The notes under the pieces were generated by a model. The model was not told where the DNA came from, ran no database searches, and was given only the letters and a program-made list of their open reading frames with translations. A DNA stretch of 64,000 nt from Prevotella sp. (GTDB lineage: Bacteria > Bacteroidota > Bacteroidia > Bacteroidales > Bacteroidaceae): assembly GCA_017458005.1 (NCBI GenBank), contig JAFTGH010000029.1:1-64000 (forward strand), written 5' to 3'. This document shows positions 18,535 through 28,012 of the stretch, piece by piece. Both the position numbers and the translations under genes were made by a program. Each line of letters starts with the position of its first letter. Position 1 is the first letter of the stretch.

Positions 18535-19843
18535 ATGCCTCGTGATTGGCTTTCCAGATTTTCATGCGCTCCTCTAATTGCGCATACTGATGGTCTTCTA
18601 TAAAAGAGGTACATACACGTAAGCCCTCCTGATGTGAGCCTGTCGTTATCAGACAGATAGCACTCACACCATAGTACATCAGTTCCTTGGCAAGTTGCCC
18701 ACTCGTCATTCCCTTGTAGCCTATTGTGAAATAGAAACCGTCGGCAACAGGCTCGTCAAGGTCTTTGTCGTAAACGATATGGAAACCATAACGGCAGAAG
18801 ATATCCTTCAACTTACGGGCACGCTCGCCATAGACACTCACCTCCTTGCGGAAATCATAGGTGCCGTCACTTGCCGCCTTCAGCATCGCTGCCAAGGCAA
18901 ACTGTGCGGAATGGCTCGTGCCAGAGGAAAGGGCATACAGCATACGGGTGGAGAACACCAATCCGAAAGGCAGTCCCTCATAACGTGCCGCAAGGTCAGG
19001 ATAGTGACGATGGAACAACTTATTGGAGATGCATGTCACACCAATACGCTCACCAGCATAACTGAACGCCTTCGAGCCACTGATAAGCAGGATATAATTA
19101 TCGGTATAACGCCCCACCGTCGGCTGGTAAGGCGGTTGGAAAGGCACACTCAAATCCTTACGGAAGTCCATGGCAAAATACGCAAGGTCCTCCATCACTA
19201 TCGTATCGTATCTCGTGGCGAGTTCACCGATGGTGCGTAACTCATCCTCATTCAGACATATCCAAGCGGGGTTATTCGGATTGGAATAGACGATCGCACA
19301 GATATTCCCGTTCTTCAGATAACTCTCCAACTTAGGTCCCAGTTTCTCACCACGGAAGTCATAGACATCAAAGGTCTCGTACTTCACTCCCTGTACTTGC
19401 AACTGCATCTTCTGTACAGGGAAACCCGGGTCGATAAAGAGCACGGTATCCTTCTGCTTGTCTGCCTGTGAACAGGTCAGAAATGACGCAAAAGTACCTT
19501 GCATCGAACCACTGACAGGAACACATCCCTCTGGAGCGACATCGAGTCCGATAAACGCTTTGATGAAACGGGATGCCTCCTGTTTCAATGAAGGAGCACC
19601 TTGGATATCGGGATAACTATGAGCGATACCGGCTTGTAATGCCTTGATCTGGGCATCGACACCCACCTGGGCGGCAGGCAGTCCTGGAATACCCATCTCC
19701 ATCTTGATAAACTCCACACCTGAAGCCTGCTCTGCTTTCGCAGCCACCTGCTTCACCTCGCGAATGGTAGCCTTGGCAAAGTCCTTGATGCCCAACTCGG
19801 CGACCAACTGGTCGATGATCTCTTTCTTGATTGGTGTCTCCAT
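18533..19843 (-). CDS. PLP-dependent class I/II aminotransferase
   Basis: A 436-residue fold-type I aminotransferase. The PLP lysine is Lys258 in ISGSKAFSYAGERIG. Asn187 in YSNPNNPAW and Asp219 in VMEDLAYF are the usual cofactor-contact residues. It is the last gene of an operon with indolepyruvate:ferredoxin oxidoreductase (1-bp overlap with iorB, TAATG). This context suggests it makes or uses aromatic 2-oxoacids such as indolepyruvate or phenylpyruvate, linking aromatic amino acids to aryl-acetyl-CoA or the reverse. Exact substrate cannot be read from the sequence. Confidence 0.9.
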   Translation of the reverse strand: METPIKKEIIDQLVAELGIKDFAKATIREVKQVAAKAEQASGVEFIKMEMGIPGLPAAQVGVDAQIKALQAGIAHSYPDIQGAPSLKQEASRFIKAFIGLDVAPEGCVPVSGSMQGTFASFLTCSQADKQKDTVLFIDPGFPVQKMQLQVQGVKYETFDVYDFRGEKLGPKLESYLKNGNICAIVYSNPNNPAWICLNEDELRTIGELATRYDTIVMEDLAYFAMDFRKDLSVPFQPPYQPTVGRYTDNYILLISGSKAFSYAGERIGVTCISNKLFHRHYPDLAARYEGLPFGLVFSTRMLYALSSGTSHSAQFALAAMLKAASDGTYDFRKEVSVYGERARKLKDIFCRYGFHIVYDKDLDEPVADGFYFTIGYKGMTSGQLAKELMYYGVSAICLITTGSHQEGLRVCTSFIEDHQYAQLEERMKIWKANHEA

Positions 19844-20415
19844 TATTTCTGAGCCTGTTTTCCTATGGCAAGTGCCTTGATATTCGCCTCGACGATAGCC
19901 TCACCTTTTCGACCAAACACACGACGGATAGCGTCCTCTAGTTTCTCATACTCAATACCCAGTGCTTTCTGAGCGGCACCCAACAGGATGACGTTCGCAG
20001 AACGGGGTACCCCATTATCTTTCGCAGCCTGCTCAATATCGAGCATAATGACATTCTTAAGTTCTGAAAGATCTGCTTTAATCTTCTCAATATCAGGATA
20101 ATTGGGAATATTCACGAAAGGAGTGCTTGACGTAATGATCCATCCCTCTTTTGAGAGGAAAGGCAGATAACGTAATGCCTCCATCGGCTCCATTGAGATA
20201 ATCACATCGGCACCACCTTTGGGTATCAGGTCACTGGCAATAGGGTCGCTGGAGATGCGAAGATTCGACTGCACATCACCTCCACGCTGTGACATACCAT
20301 GCACCTCTGCCTGTTTGATATACAGGTTCTCGTTCATAGCAGCCTCACCGATAATCGTTGCGATAGAGAGGATACCCTGTCCCCCTACTCCACATAATAT
20401 AATATCTGTCTTCAT
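19843..20415 (-). CDS. iorB: Indolepyruvate:ferredoxin oxidoreductase, beta subunit
   Basis: This 190-residue gamma-type domain of the 2-oxoacid:ferredoxin oxidoreductase family begins DIILCGVGGQGILSIATIIG and contains QAEVHGMSQRGGDVQS, both diagnostic of IorB. With IorA it oxidatively decarboxylates aryl pyruvates to aryl-acetyl-CoA. The frame is open further upstream, but the start at 20415 is chosen. It has a strong ribosome site (AGGAGG), overlaps the iorA stop by 4 bp (ATGA), and gives the normal family length. Confidence 0.95.
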   Translation of the reverse strand: MKTDIILCGVGGQGILSIATIIGEAAMNENLYIKQAEVHGMSQRGGDVQSNLRISSDPIASDLIPKGGADVIISMEPMEALRYLPFLSKEGWIITSSTPFVNIPNYPDIEKIKADLSELKNVIMLDIEQAAKDNGVPRSANVILLGAAQKALGIEYEKLEDAIRRVFGRKGEAIVEANIKALAIGKQAQK

Positions 20416-22022
20416 TTCTTTGCCTCCTGTGCTTTCTTTTGCTTTAAATGTCTCTGTAATGTCTGCATACACTCACGACGTGGGATGATGACACTGACTC
20501 CGTGATAGTTAATCTCCTCACGGATGGTCTTGGTGATCTCCTCCATGTTCTTAGGCAGAGGCACCACCACTTTCAGATGGTCGTCACTCAGTCCTAGACC
20601 ACGACAGATTGCCTCAAACTTATTCGTTCCTGCAGAGTCCTGTCCTCCCGTCATCGCCGTCGTCAGGTTGTCACTGATAATCACAGTGATATCGGCATTC
20701 TCGTTAATGGCATCCAACAGCCCCGTCATACCAGAGTGGGTAAACGTGGAATCACCAATGATTGCAACGGCAGGCCACTGACCAGCGTCTGAGGCTCCCT
20801 TCGCCATAGTGATAGAGGCTCCCATATCCACACAAGAGTGGATAGCCTTATAAGGAGGCAGGAAACCTAAGGTATAGCAACCGATATCTCCAAATACACG
20901 GGCATTGGGATAATCGAGCAACACCTGGTTCAACGCCGCATACACGTCACGGTGCCCACAACCTTGGCAGAGTGCGGGGGGACGTGGTGCCACATCCTCG
21001 CAAGGGGCATAGTTCTCACCAATCTCCATACCCAATGCCTTTTTTATCAGGTCGGGATTCAACTCACCCGTACGAGGCAGTTCACCTGTCAGACGACCTT
21101 TGATAACAGCATTGCCCGGCATCACGCCACGCACTTGGTCCTCGATAAACGGCTGACCCTCCTCGGCAACGAGCACGAACTCACAATCGTCAGTCAGACG
21201 ACGGATCAGTTTCTTGGGAATAGGATACTGCGAGATTTTCAATACTGGGAACGGACAGCCGTTGGGGAAGCACTCCATCAAGTAGTTATAAGCGATGCCA
21301 CTGGCTATCACTCCCAACTCACGGTCATCGGCATCAATATACGCATTATACTTGCTGTCTACCGACATCTGCTCCAATAAAGGCTGCTGTGCGGTCACAA
21401 TATCATTACGCTTACGAGCAAAGGCTGGCAGTAACACCCAACTCGAGGCCTGTGCATCGTAATTCAATTCATTTTGTTGACGTGGCACGTCAACACACTC
21501 GACTACGGCACGGGAATGCGCCATGCGGGTGGTGACACGCATCAGGATGGGCAGGTGTAACTGCTCCGACAGGTCGAAAGCCTCCTGAATCATGTCGTAT
21601 GCCTCCTGCTGACTACTAGGCTCCAACGTAGGCACCATAGCGAACTTACCATAGAAACGACTATCCTGCTCGTCTTGCGAGGAGTGCATCGAAGGGTCAT
21701 CAGCCACCAATACGACCAGTCCGCCATTCGTACCAGTCATACCAGAGTTGACAAATGGATCGGCACATACGTTCAACCCCACATGCTTCATACAAACCAA
21801 GGCACGCTTTCCCATGTACGACATACCCAGCGCTGCCTCCATCGCCGTCTTCTCGTTGGTAGACCAACGGCTATGTACGCCACGCTCTTTTGCCAATGGC
21901 GACATCTGGATATACTCTGTGATCTCTGTGGAGGGAGTTCCCGGATAGGCATAGACGCCACTCAGTCCTGCGTCCAAGGCACCCTGAGCAATCGCCTCAT
22001 CTCCCAATAATAGTTTCTTCAT
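20412..22022 (-). CDS. iorA: Indolepyruvate:ferredoxin oxidoreductase, alpha subunit (no ferredoxin domain)
   Basis: This 536-residue subunit binds thiamine diphosphate. It starts with the PFOR-type domain (AIAQGALDAGLSGVYAYPGT) and has the TPP region PALCQGCGHRDVYAALN and GDIGCYTLGFLPPY. Archaeal and many bacterial IorA proteins end in a two-cluster ferredoxin domain with eight cysteines. Here the protein stops after CMQTLQRHLKQKKAQ with no CxxCxxC motif, so electrons must leave through another protein. It is the first gene of the iorA-iorB-aminotransferase operon, with a strong promoter. Confidence 0.93.
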   Translation of the reverse strand: MKKLLLGDEAIAQGALDAGLSGVYAYPGTPSTEITEYIQMSPLAKERGVHSRWSTNEKTAMEAALGMSYMGKRALVCMKHVGLNVCADPFVNSGMTGTNGGLVVLVADDPSMHSSQDEQDSRFYGKFAMVPTLEPSSQQEAYDMIQEAFDLSEQLHLPILMRVTTRMAHSRAVVECVDVPRQQNELNYDAQASSWVLLPAFARKRNDIVTAQQPLLEQMSVDSKYNAYIDADDRELGVIASGIAYNYLMECFPNGCPFPVLKISQYPIPKKLIRRLTDDCEFVLVAEEGQPFIEDQVRGVMPGNAVIKGRLTGELPRTGELNPDLIKKALGMEIGENYAPCEDVAPRPPALCQGCGHRDVYAALNQVLLDYPNARVFGDIGCYTLGFLPPYKAIHSCVDMGASITMAKGASDAGQWPAVAIIGDSTFTHSGMTGLLDAINENADITVIISDNLTTAMTGGQDSAGTNKFEAICRGLGLSDDHLKVVVPLPKNMEEITKTIREEINYHGVSVIIPRRECMQTLQRHLKQKKAQEAKK

Positions 22023-22050
22023 ATCTCGTTAAGTTTAATTTTCTTGTTTG

Positions 22051-22082
22051 CAAAGGTAGTGCAAATCAGATGAAATACCAAA
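22051..22082 (-). promoter_or_regulatory. Promoter of the iorA operon
   Basis: On the minus strand, TTTG (plus 22079-22082), 20 nt, TACCTTTG (22051-22058). The iorA ATG is 28 nt downstream. Confidence 0.75.
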
Positions 22083-22121
22083 TTTATTTAAATAAAAAGA
22101 GTACATTTGAATTTAATTTCG

Positions 22122-22129
22122 TAACTTTG
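22122..22129 (+). promoter_or_regulatory. -7 box starting the glycan locus
   Basis: TTTCGTAACTTTGCA contains TAACTTTG, 23 nt before the fucosyltransferase-like gene. No well-spaced -33 box. Confidence 0.55.
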
Positions 22130-22152
22130 CAAAATAACAACAAAGCAAAAGG

Positions 22153-22989
22153 ATGAGAGTTATATGTGATGCCCCTGGACAGACCTGCAACAGGCTATGG
22201 ACCTACCTAGCCTCTGTAGCACAATGTATCGCAGAACGGAAGAAGATGGTGATTATCTTCTATGACTGGACGATAGAGGATTTCCCGCATCTGCTCCACG
22301 CCCCCTTTATCTACTACCCTCTTTATCATAAGTGGTTCCTAAACCTGCCAAAGGGATGGGGATGGTATAAACATCTGACATGGAAAGTGACACATAATAA
22401 GGTATGGGATGCTATCTTCAAGACACTGGGTTTCACCAAGGGATGGCAGACTCGTACCGACATCCGCTATCTTGCACAGACCATGCCGCAACTGCAACAG
22501 GTGTTCCGTCCTAAGGAAGAGATCATGCAGAAAGCAGAGGCAATGGTTGCTGACCTGCGGAAAGAGAGTGACCTCGTTGTCGGTGTACATATTCGTAGAG
22601 GAGACTATGCCACATGGAATGACGGACGTTTCTTCTATGAGTTAGAGGAGTACCGCCAGTTTATGCTACGCATCCAACAAGTCTACCCAGACAAGAAAGT
22701 TGGTTTCTTCATCAGCAGTAATGAGGACTTCTCCTTAGACATCTTCGAAGGTTGTGACTGCCGTCGTTTCGGGAAAGAGCCCTCTGGTGCCATTCTCGAC
22801 CTCTATACGCTGACACTCTGTGACCGTATCACGGGACCTGTCAGCAGTTATAGCCGATGGGCATCATTCATCGGAGAGGTACCCCTCTGTTTCCTAGAGA
22901 GCAAAGACCAGGTCTTCACTGATGAAAGTTTCTCTAAGATTGTCGACTTCTTCCACTTTGAGAACGGCAACGAAATATTTGACTGGTAA
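22153..22989 (+). CDS. GT11-like (alpha-1,2-fucosyltransferase-type) glycosyltransferase
   Basis: This 278-residue cytoplasmic enzyme has the hallmark of the GT11/GT37-type fold: VGVHIRRGDY with His146, Arg148-Arg149 and Asp151-Tyr152. The opening ICDAPGQTCNRLWTYL replaces the usual GGLGNQLF nucleotide-sugar region. It would add a sugar, probably fucose, to a surface glycan, but the divergent N-terminal motif makes donor assignment uncertain. It is the first gene of a plus-strand pair, with the GT4 gene starting 11 bp after its stop. Confidence 0.75.
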   Translation: MRVICDAPGQTCNRLWTYLASVAQCIAERKKMVIIFYDWTIEDFPHLLHAPFIYYPLYHKWFLNLPKGWGWYKHLTWKVTHNKVWDAIFKTLGFTKGWQTRTDIRYLAQTMPQLQQVFRPKEEIMQKAEAMVADLRKESDLVVGVHIRRGDYATWNDGRFFYELEEYRQFMLRIQQVYPDKKVGFFISSNEDFSLDIFEGCDCRRFGKEPSGAILDLYTLTLCDRITGPVSSYSRWASFIGEVPLCFLESKDQVFTDESFSKIVDFFHFENGNEIFDW

Positions 22990-23000
22990 TACCACTGCTC

Positions 23001-24194
23001 ATGAGAATCGCTATTTTGACATCTGGAATACTGCCTGTTCCTGCCACTAGAGGAGGAGCCGTAGAGAACCTTATCGATTTCTATCTGGAGTATAACAACC
23101 AACACCACCTGCACGACATCACAGTTTACAGTGTTGATGACGAGGAGGCGATGCGCCACCCAGCCCTGCAGTCTGCGGTCAACCACTACCATTTTATTGA
23201 TGTCAGGAGTTTTGGCGCAAAGATTCGTAAGAACTTCCGTCACCTGCTGAACAAGGATGAGTACTACCACTATACGATAGAATATTACTTTGAGGAGTCA
23301 CTCAAACAAATCATGGCACATGACTATGACATGGTGGTTATCGAGAACCGCCCTGGCTATGGACTGAAGATTCCCCAGAAATACAAGGCAAAGATAGTCT
23401 ATCATATCCATAATGACTTCCTCAACGCGCAAAGCAAGGATCCTCAGGAGGTCTACGACCGTGCCGACAGCATCATCACCGTCTCAGAATACATCAAATC
23501 AAGGGTGCTGACTATTGATGACTTAGATAAGAAATGTAAGACAGTGCTGAACGGTATCGACCTGAGGGCGTTCTCCGACTATCAACCCCAAGAGAGGGCA
23601 TCCTTCGGATTGGCAGAAGATGACTTCGTAATGGTTTTCTCTGGGCGTGTGATTGAAGAGAAAGGTATTCGCCAATTATTGCTTGCCATGCAGGAACTCA
23701 AAGAATATCCAGACATCAAACTCATGATTGTTGGAGGCTCTTTCTATGGCAACGAGATGGAAGAAAGTCCGTTTATCCAAGAGTTACGAACCTTGGCATC
23801 TTCGCTCAAAGACCGTATCATCTTCACAGGATATAAACCTTATCGTGAGATTCCCTCCCTGCTTGCCCTTGCCGACATTGCCGTCCTACCATCTATCTGG
23901 GATGAGCCGTTAGGACTGACCTGTATCGAGGCAATGGCGACGGGACTCCCCGTGATCACCACCAATAAGGGAGGTATTCCAGAGACTGTTACTCCTGACT
24001 GCGGACTGCTGTTGAATGTTACCAACACACTCCCCCACCAACTAGCAGAGAGCATCCTACAACTCCGCCAAGACCCACTTCTCCGTCAGCAGATGGGTGA
24101 GGCGGCAAAAAGCCGTTCCCTGCTGTTTAGCAAGGAACGCTATGCTAAAGAATTCTTTGAGGCTATCGCTTCTTTCTTGCCCGATAATCCCTGA
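23001..24194 (+). CDS. Glycosyltransferase family 4
   Basis: A 397-residue GT-B retaining glycosyltransferase. The acceptor lobe opens with a glycine-rich loop (VPATRGGAVENL). The donor lobe starts near residue 205 (VMVFSGRVIEEKGIRQLL) and carries the E-x7-E motif in EPLGLTCIEAMATGLPV followed by NKGGIPE. It acts at the inner face of the membrane in surface-glycan assembly. The last 32 bp overlap the convergent acyltransferase gene. Confidence 0.92.
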   Translation: MRIAILTSGILPVPATRGGAVENLIDFYLEYNNQHHLHDITVYSVDDEEAMRHPALQSAVNHYHFIDVRSFGAKIRKNFRHLLNKDEYYHYTIEYYFEESLKQIMAHDYDMVVIENRPGYGLKIPQKYKAKIVYHIHNDFLNAQSKDPQEVYDRADSIITVSEYIKSRVLTIDDLDKKCKTVLNGIDLRAFSDYQPQERASFGLAEDDFVMVFSGRVIEEKGIRQLLLAMQELKEYPDIKLMIVGGSFYGNEMEESPFIQELRTLASSLKDRIIFTGYKPYREIPSLLALADIAVLPSIWDEPLGLTCIEAMATGLPVITTNKGGIPETVTPDCGLLLNVTNTLPHQLAESILQLRQDPLLRQQMGEAAKSRSLLFSKERYAKEFFEAIASFLPDNP

Positions 24195-26016
24195 TAATCT
24201 CCGCTGTAAAGGTAGAGTCAAGTAAATCATAGCCTGCTAAGTTGAGGTGAAAATGATCATCGGTATAGATGTCACGCTTATCACGCCACCCCTCAGGATT
24301 CCATGAGGCTGCAGGGATATAGATGATACTGTCCATGAGATGGTGTGCTTCCAGAGAGTCTTTCAGTGCTAAACGATAGTCGGAAGTACCATATAAACCT
24401 GTCTTCAGGACACGCATTGCTATCCACGAGCGGAGTTGGTAGTACAGGGTATTCCCCTCATAATATTCGTCAACCTCCACATCAGGTATCTCCATTACCA
24501 CGGGACGGATGCCACTTGCCAATAGGGTTCGAATGATATGAAAGTAATTCGTCACATAATAGACTTTTCCACGACGCTGACGAGCATCATTAATACCTGC
24601 GGAAATCACACAATAGTCGGCGCCCTTCTCTATGAAAGGCTGAGAACAATTATTTAGGTCATACTCCGTAGCGAGCATCCGCTCGGCACTCATCTGCTCG
24701 TATATCTCACCACTCGTAGCACCGCCTTTCCCCTTTGCCGTCACTTTAACCTTACGATTTCCCATAACACGTTTCAGGTGCTCCTCAAAGGTAGAGTCAC
24801 GCCGCAGGGTCTCATGGAAATACACCCAACTGTCACCAATCATCACAACCCGTAGCGTATCATCATCATGCCTCTCCACCTCGTAAGGCACAAAAGGCTC
24901 AACTGGCTTATAGTAAGGTCGCCACAACCACGTGACCAGCAAGACGGCTCCCGTTAGTACCGCCGATACCATTAACAGTTTCCAGAAAACAGCACTGCTA
25001 CTCAGTCCCCTTACAAAATAGACTACAGGGATTGAGCATAACAAGATTGCCAACAACAAGTAGAGCACTGCTATCACGACAGGATTCCCGATGACCTCCA
25101 ACTGCTCTCGGATAAAGGGGGCTATCACTACAAAATAGAACAACTGGAAAATATAGATAGCATAAGAGTGCTCACCTAAGACACATATCACGTTCTCTAT
25201 TTTATTATTCGCCGGCAACCAATAGAAGAACTTACAAAGGAAATACACCATCAGATAGGCGATGTAGAAATAGCATATCCAATGAAATGATTTCCAATTC
25301 TCGGCATAGTAGAAAATAGGGTACAGACGGAAATCCTTCACCTCAAAAAAATACAAGGCGAGAAGACTGACCAGTGACAAGGATACCGTTAGGATATTCA
25401 ATGCAACTCCTCGCACCACCATCTGATAACCCAGATAGATGAGAAAGATATACCGGATGAAGAGCAAGCGGTATTGCCACTCGGGCAGATGTACCATATT
25501 ACATAACACCTCACCACCTATTGACAGCAACAGGAAAAGAGCGGCAAGCCAAAAACTCTTGAGACGGCGAAACAAAGGTGCCATCAGCGGCAACAGGAAG
25601 GCGAACTGAATATATACCCACGGATAATAGGAGCCAGGACCACCACCTCCCCAATAGACCAAATAAGTCAGGATAGAACGCCAAGATGCCATGGGATGCG
25701 CCAACATCATATAGACAAAGATGACAAGTTCCACGAGTACAAAAGGCCAGACGGCTCTTTTCCATATCCGCAACACATTCCACCTCTGTTTCTCAAAACC
25801 TCTCTTATAAGAATGGAAAACCTGTATCAACAAGAATAAGGGAACGGCGGGATAGCCCCATATATAGAAAAAAGAGTCCTGATGAAACTGAAGCGTCGTG
25901 GTATGATGAATCAAGACCAGCAAGATACAGATACCTTTCACGAAATCCAATGACAAATCGCGACCTATCTTGCTGAATTCTATCTTCGACTCGTATCTAT
26001 GTAAGCCCTCCGACAT
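24163..26016 (-). CDS. Acyltransferase-3 fused to SGNH hydrolase-like domain (O-acetyltransferase, OafA-like)
   Basis: This 617-residue protein has about ten membrane helices in the first 370 residues. The acyltransferase-3 signature LDFVKGICILLVLIHH puts the active His pair at 37-38. A C-terminal SGNH domain has block I GDS (Ser396), block III Asn476 in AGINDA and the catalytic Asp587-x-x-His590 in DDHFHLN. Such fusions O-acetylate cell-surface polysaccharides, moving acetyl groups across the membrane. The frame is open to 26073, but ATG 26016 is chosen because the promoter -7 box lies between, so the longer start cannot be transcribed. Confidence 0.92.
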   Translation of the reverse strand: MSEGLHRYESKIEFSKIGRDLSLDFVKGICILLVLIHHTTTLQFHQDSFFYIWGYPAVPLFLLIQVFHSYKRGFEKQRWNVLRIWKRAVWPFVLVELVIFVYMMLAHPMASWRSILTYLVYWGGGGPGSYYPWVYIQFAFLLPLMAPLFRRLKSFWLAALFLLLSIGGEVLCNMVHLPEWQYRLLFIRYIFLIYLGYQMVVRGVALNILTVSLSLVSLLALYFFEVKDFRLYPIFYYAENWKSFHWICYFYIAYLMVYFLCKFFYWLPANNKIENVICVLGEHSYAIYIFQLFYFVVIAPFIREQLEVIGNPVVIAVLYLLLAILLCSIPVVYFVRGLSSSAVFWKLLMVSAVLTGAVLLVTWLWRPYYKPVEPFVPYEVERHDDDTLRVVMIGDSWVYFHETLRRDSTFEEHLKRVMGNRKVKVTAKGKGGATSGEIYEQMSAERMLATEYDLNNCSQPFIEKGADYCVISAGINDARQRRGKVYYVTNYFHIIRTLLASGIRPVVMEIPDVEVDEYYEGNTLYYQLRSWIAMRVLKTGLYGTSDYRLALKDSLEAHHLMDSIIYIPAASWNPEGWRDKRDIYTDDHFHLNLAGYDLLDSTFTAEIIRDYRARKKR

Positions 26017-26042
26017 CCTTTGTCTATATGTAAAACTAAATA

Positions 26043-26074
26043 CAAAGATACACTTTTTTGTGTAAAAAGTCAAA
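26043..26074 (-). promoter_or_regulatory. Promoter of the acyltransferase-SGNH gene
   Basis: Minus-strand TTTG (plus 26071-26074), 20 nt, TATCTTTG (26043-26050). It lies back to back with the plus-strand promoter whose -33 box begins at 26079. Confidence 0.75.
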
Positions 26075-26078
26075 TTTT

Positions 26079-26110
26079 TTTGGTTTTTTGCTCACATAAT
26101 CGTACCTTTG
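26079..26110 (+). promoter_or_regulatory. Promoter of the UbiA-family gene, giving a near-leaderless mRNA
   Basis: TTTG (26079-26082), 20 nt, TACCTTTG (26103-26110). The first ATG (26118) is only 7 nt after the box, so the leader would be about 4 nt. An in-frame ATG at 26133 preceded by AAGGA (26121-26125) is an alternative start. Confidence 0.7.
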
Positions 26111-26117
26111 CCCTCAA

Positions 26118-26996
26118 ATGAAGGACGCTTTGATGCTTTTACGCCCCCTGCAATGGTTTAAGAACGCCTTTGTGTTCGCCCCATTGTTCTTCAGCAACAA
26201 CCTGCTGAACAGGGATTTGTTTATGCAAACACTATGGACCTTTTTTGCCTTTTGTTTTGTCTCCAGTAGCATCTATTGCTTCAATGACATCCATGACGTG
26301 GAGAGCGACCGTTTACACCCCAAGAAACGATTGCGCCCCATCGCCGCAGGAAAGGTGAGTATCTGGGAAGGATATTTTGTGATGATCCTATGCTTGATTG
26401 CATCCTTGTTAATCGTTACTTTATCTCATAGTGTCAACATGCCTATCCTCTATGCTATCCTGTTAGGCTACTGGGGAATGAATATTGCCTATTGCGTGAG
26501 ACTGAAACAATACGCCATCCTGGACGTCGCCATTATCGCCGTCGGTTTCGTGATGCGTGTGTTAATTGGCGGTTTCACCACAGATATCTTCGTGTCTGGC
26601 TGGCTTGCCTTAATGACCTTCCTGCTCGCCCTCTTCCTTGCCTTTGCCAAACGAAAGGATGACTATCGTATCTATGAACTGACAGGCGCGATGCCCCGTA
26701 AAAGCATCACAGGCTATAACGCCCAGTTTATCGACCTATCAGTGACTATCGTAGGAACCATCACGATGGTTTGCTATATCATCTATACGATGAACGAGGG
26801 AGTTATTGAACGATTTGGCTCTCCCTATATCTACTTAACCAATTTCTGGGTGCTCGCCGGATTGTTGCGTTATCTACAGAACATGTTAGTGTATCAGCGC
26901 AGTGGCAGTCCTACGAAGGTATTGGTGAAAGATCGTTTCATCCAATGTTGCATCGTAGGCTGGGTCGCCTCCTTCTTCGCCATCATTTATCTTTAA
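26118..26996 (+). CDS. UbiA-family prenyltransferase, like decaprenyl-phosphate phosphoribosyltransferase
   Basis: A 292-residue membrane protein with eight or nine helices. It matches the DPPR-synthase branch of UbiA rather than quinone or heme prenyltransferases: RPLQWFKNAFVFAPLF near the start, then NDIHDVESDRLHPKKR-LRPIAAG, the metal/pyrophosphate motif N-D-x-x-D-x-x-x-D. Known relatives transfer phosphoribose from PRPP to polyprenyl phosphate, leading to lipid-linked ribose or arabinose donors. Here it stands alone between acyltransferases, without phosphatase or epimerase partners. The start is 26118 by frame length or 26133 by ribosome site. Its end overlaps the convergent gene by 14 bp. 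Confidence 0.85.
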   Translation: MKDALMLLRPLQWFKNAFVFAPLFFSNNLLNRDLFMQTLWTFFAFCFVSSSIYCFNDIHDVESDRLHPKKRLRPIAAGKVSIWEGYFVMILCLIASLLIVTLSHSVNMPILYAILLGYWGMNIAYCVRLKQYAILDVAIIAVGFVMRVLIGGFTTDIFVSGWLALMTFLLALFLAFAKRKDDYRIYELTGAMPRKSITGYNAQFIDLSVTIVGTITMVCYIIYTMNEGVIERFGSPYIYLTNFWVLAGLLRYLQNMLVYQRSGSPTKVLVKDRFIQCCIVGWVASFFAIIYL

Positions 26997-28005
26997 CACC
27001 AAAAAGGTAATGCGCCAAGAACGGACTGAGGCGTAGGATATAACTTACCACCAGACAAACCAATACGACAATGAGGGCTTCAACTGTCACTACCAGAACT
27101 TCCAACCATGTGCTATGATAGGCAAGAAGCATCTGGTTATAGGACAACAAAGACTCTGGTAGGAAGAAAAAGTGAAGCAGGTATATGTCTAATGTCCGAG
27201 TCCCGACATATTGCAAGCAACGTCCAAGTAGATGCTCTTTGGTAAACCATGAGGAGAACTTACGAAAGAAGGTGAATACCATCACCATTCCGCAGATACC
27301 GCTCATGGCAAACCGGGTATAAGCAGACAGGAGAGCCTCATCACGCGGCAGTATCGCGATAAGGACAAAGATGGCAATGACTGGTATCATCACTATCAGA
27401 CGGTCTGTCAAACGCTGGAACTCATCAAAATACTTCTTCGTCACTGTACCTAGGAAGAAGAAGAGATAATAACGCCAGGTAACGAAACCGAGAAAGCCCA
27501 ACACATCACTTCCCCATCCTATTTGATGACTAAGAGAATGATAATTGATGTCATACCAGTAGGCAGCGACAGAGACGACAAGTGTCACCAGAAGCATCCA
27601 CTCGTCCTGATACTTACATCGCCTTAGCGCCAAGGTTGACAAGATGTATATGACAAAATAGAAAAAGAGGGCAAACGTAAACCAATAACCTCCCTTGAAG
27701 GCTCCTAACTGATGGAAGAAGTTTAACCGCTCATGCAAGGCAAGGAAGATAAAAGTTGGTACTATCTGAACCATGAACTTATTGCTGATCACTTCTTTAA
27801 CAGTTGTCTTATCCCATGTACGTCCGTACTTATAAAACAGCCAGCCACTGATAAAGAAGAAACATGGCATGCGCAACAAGAACAACACATCATTGAAGGC
27901 AATGAAATATGCCTTGAAACAGAACACACAGATATGTGAATATACTACGAGGAACATCGTCAATCCTCGCATCGCATCAATGTATTGTATACGCTCTTTT
28001 GTCAT
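26983..28005 (-). CDS. Acyltransferase-3 family membrane protein
   Basis: A 340-residue polytopic protein of about ten helices. It opens IQYIDAMRGLTMFLVVYSH, the acyltransferase-3 start with the conserved Arg and the usual active His at the end of helix 1 (YSH). It is expected to acylate a surface sugar. The frame stays open to 28350, but ATG 28005 is chosen: the -7 box (plus 28015-28022) lies just upstream and the family start is here. The leader would be only about 6 nt. Confidence 0.9.
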   Translation of the reverse strand: MTKERIQYIDAMRGLTMFLVVYSHICVFCFKAYFIAFNDVLFLLRMPCFFFISGWLFYKYGRTWDKTTVKEVISNKFMVQIVPTFIFLALHERLNFFHQLGAFKGGYWFTFALFFYFVIYILSTLALRRCKYQDEWMLLVTLVVSVAAYWYDINYHSLSHQIGWGSDVLGFLGFVTWRYYLFFFLGTVTKKYFDEFQRLTDRLIVMIPVIAIFVLIAILPRDEALLSAYTRFAMSGICGMVMVFTFFRKFSSWFTKEHLLGRCLQYVGTRTLDIYLLHFFFLPESLLSYNQMLLAYHSTWLEVLVVTVEALIVVLVCLVVSYILRLSPFLAHYLFGVKDK

Positions 28006-28012
28006 ATTTACC

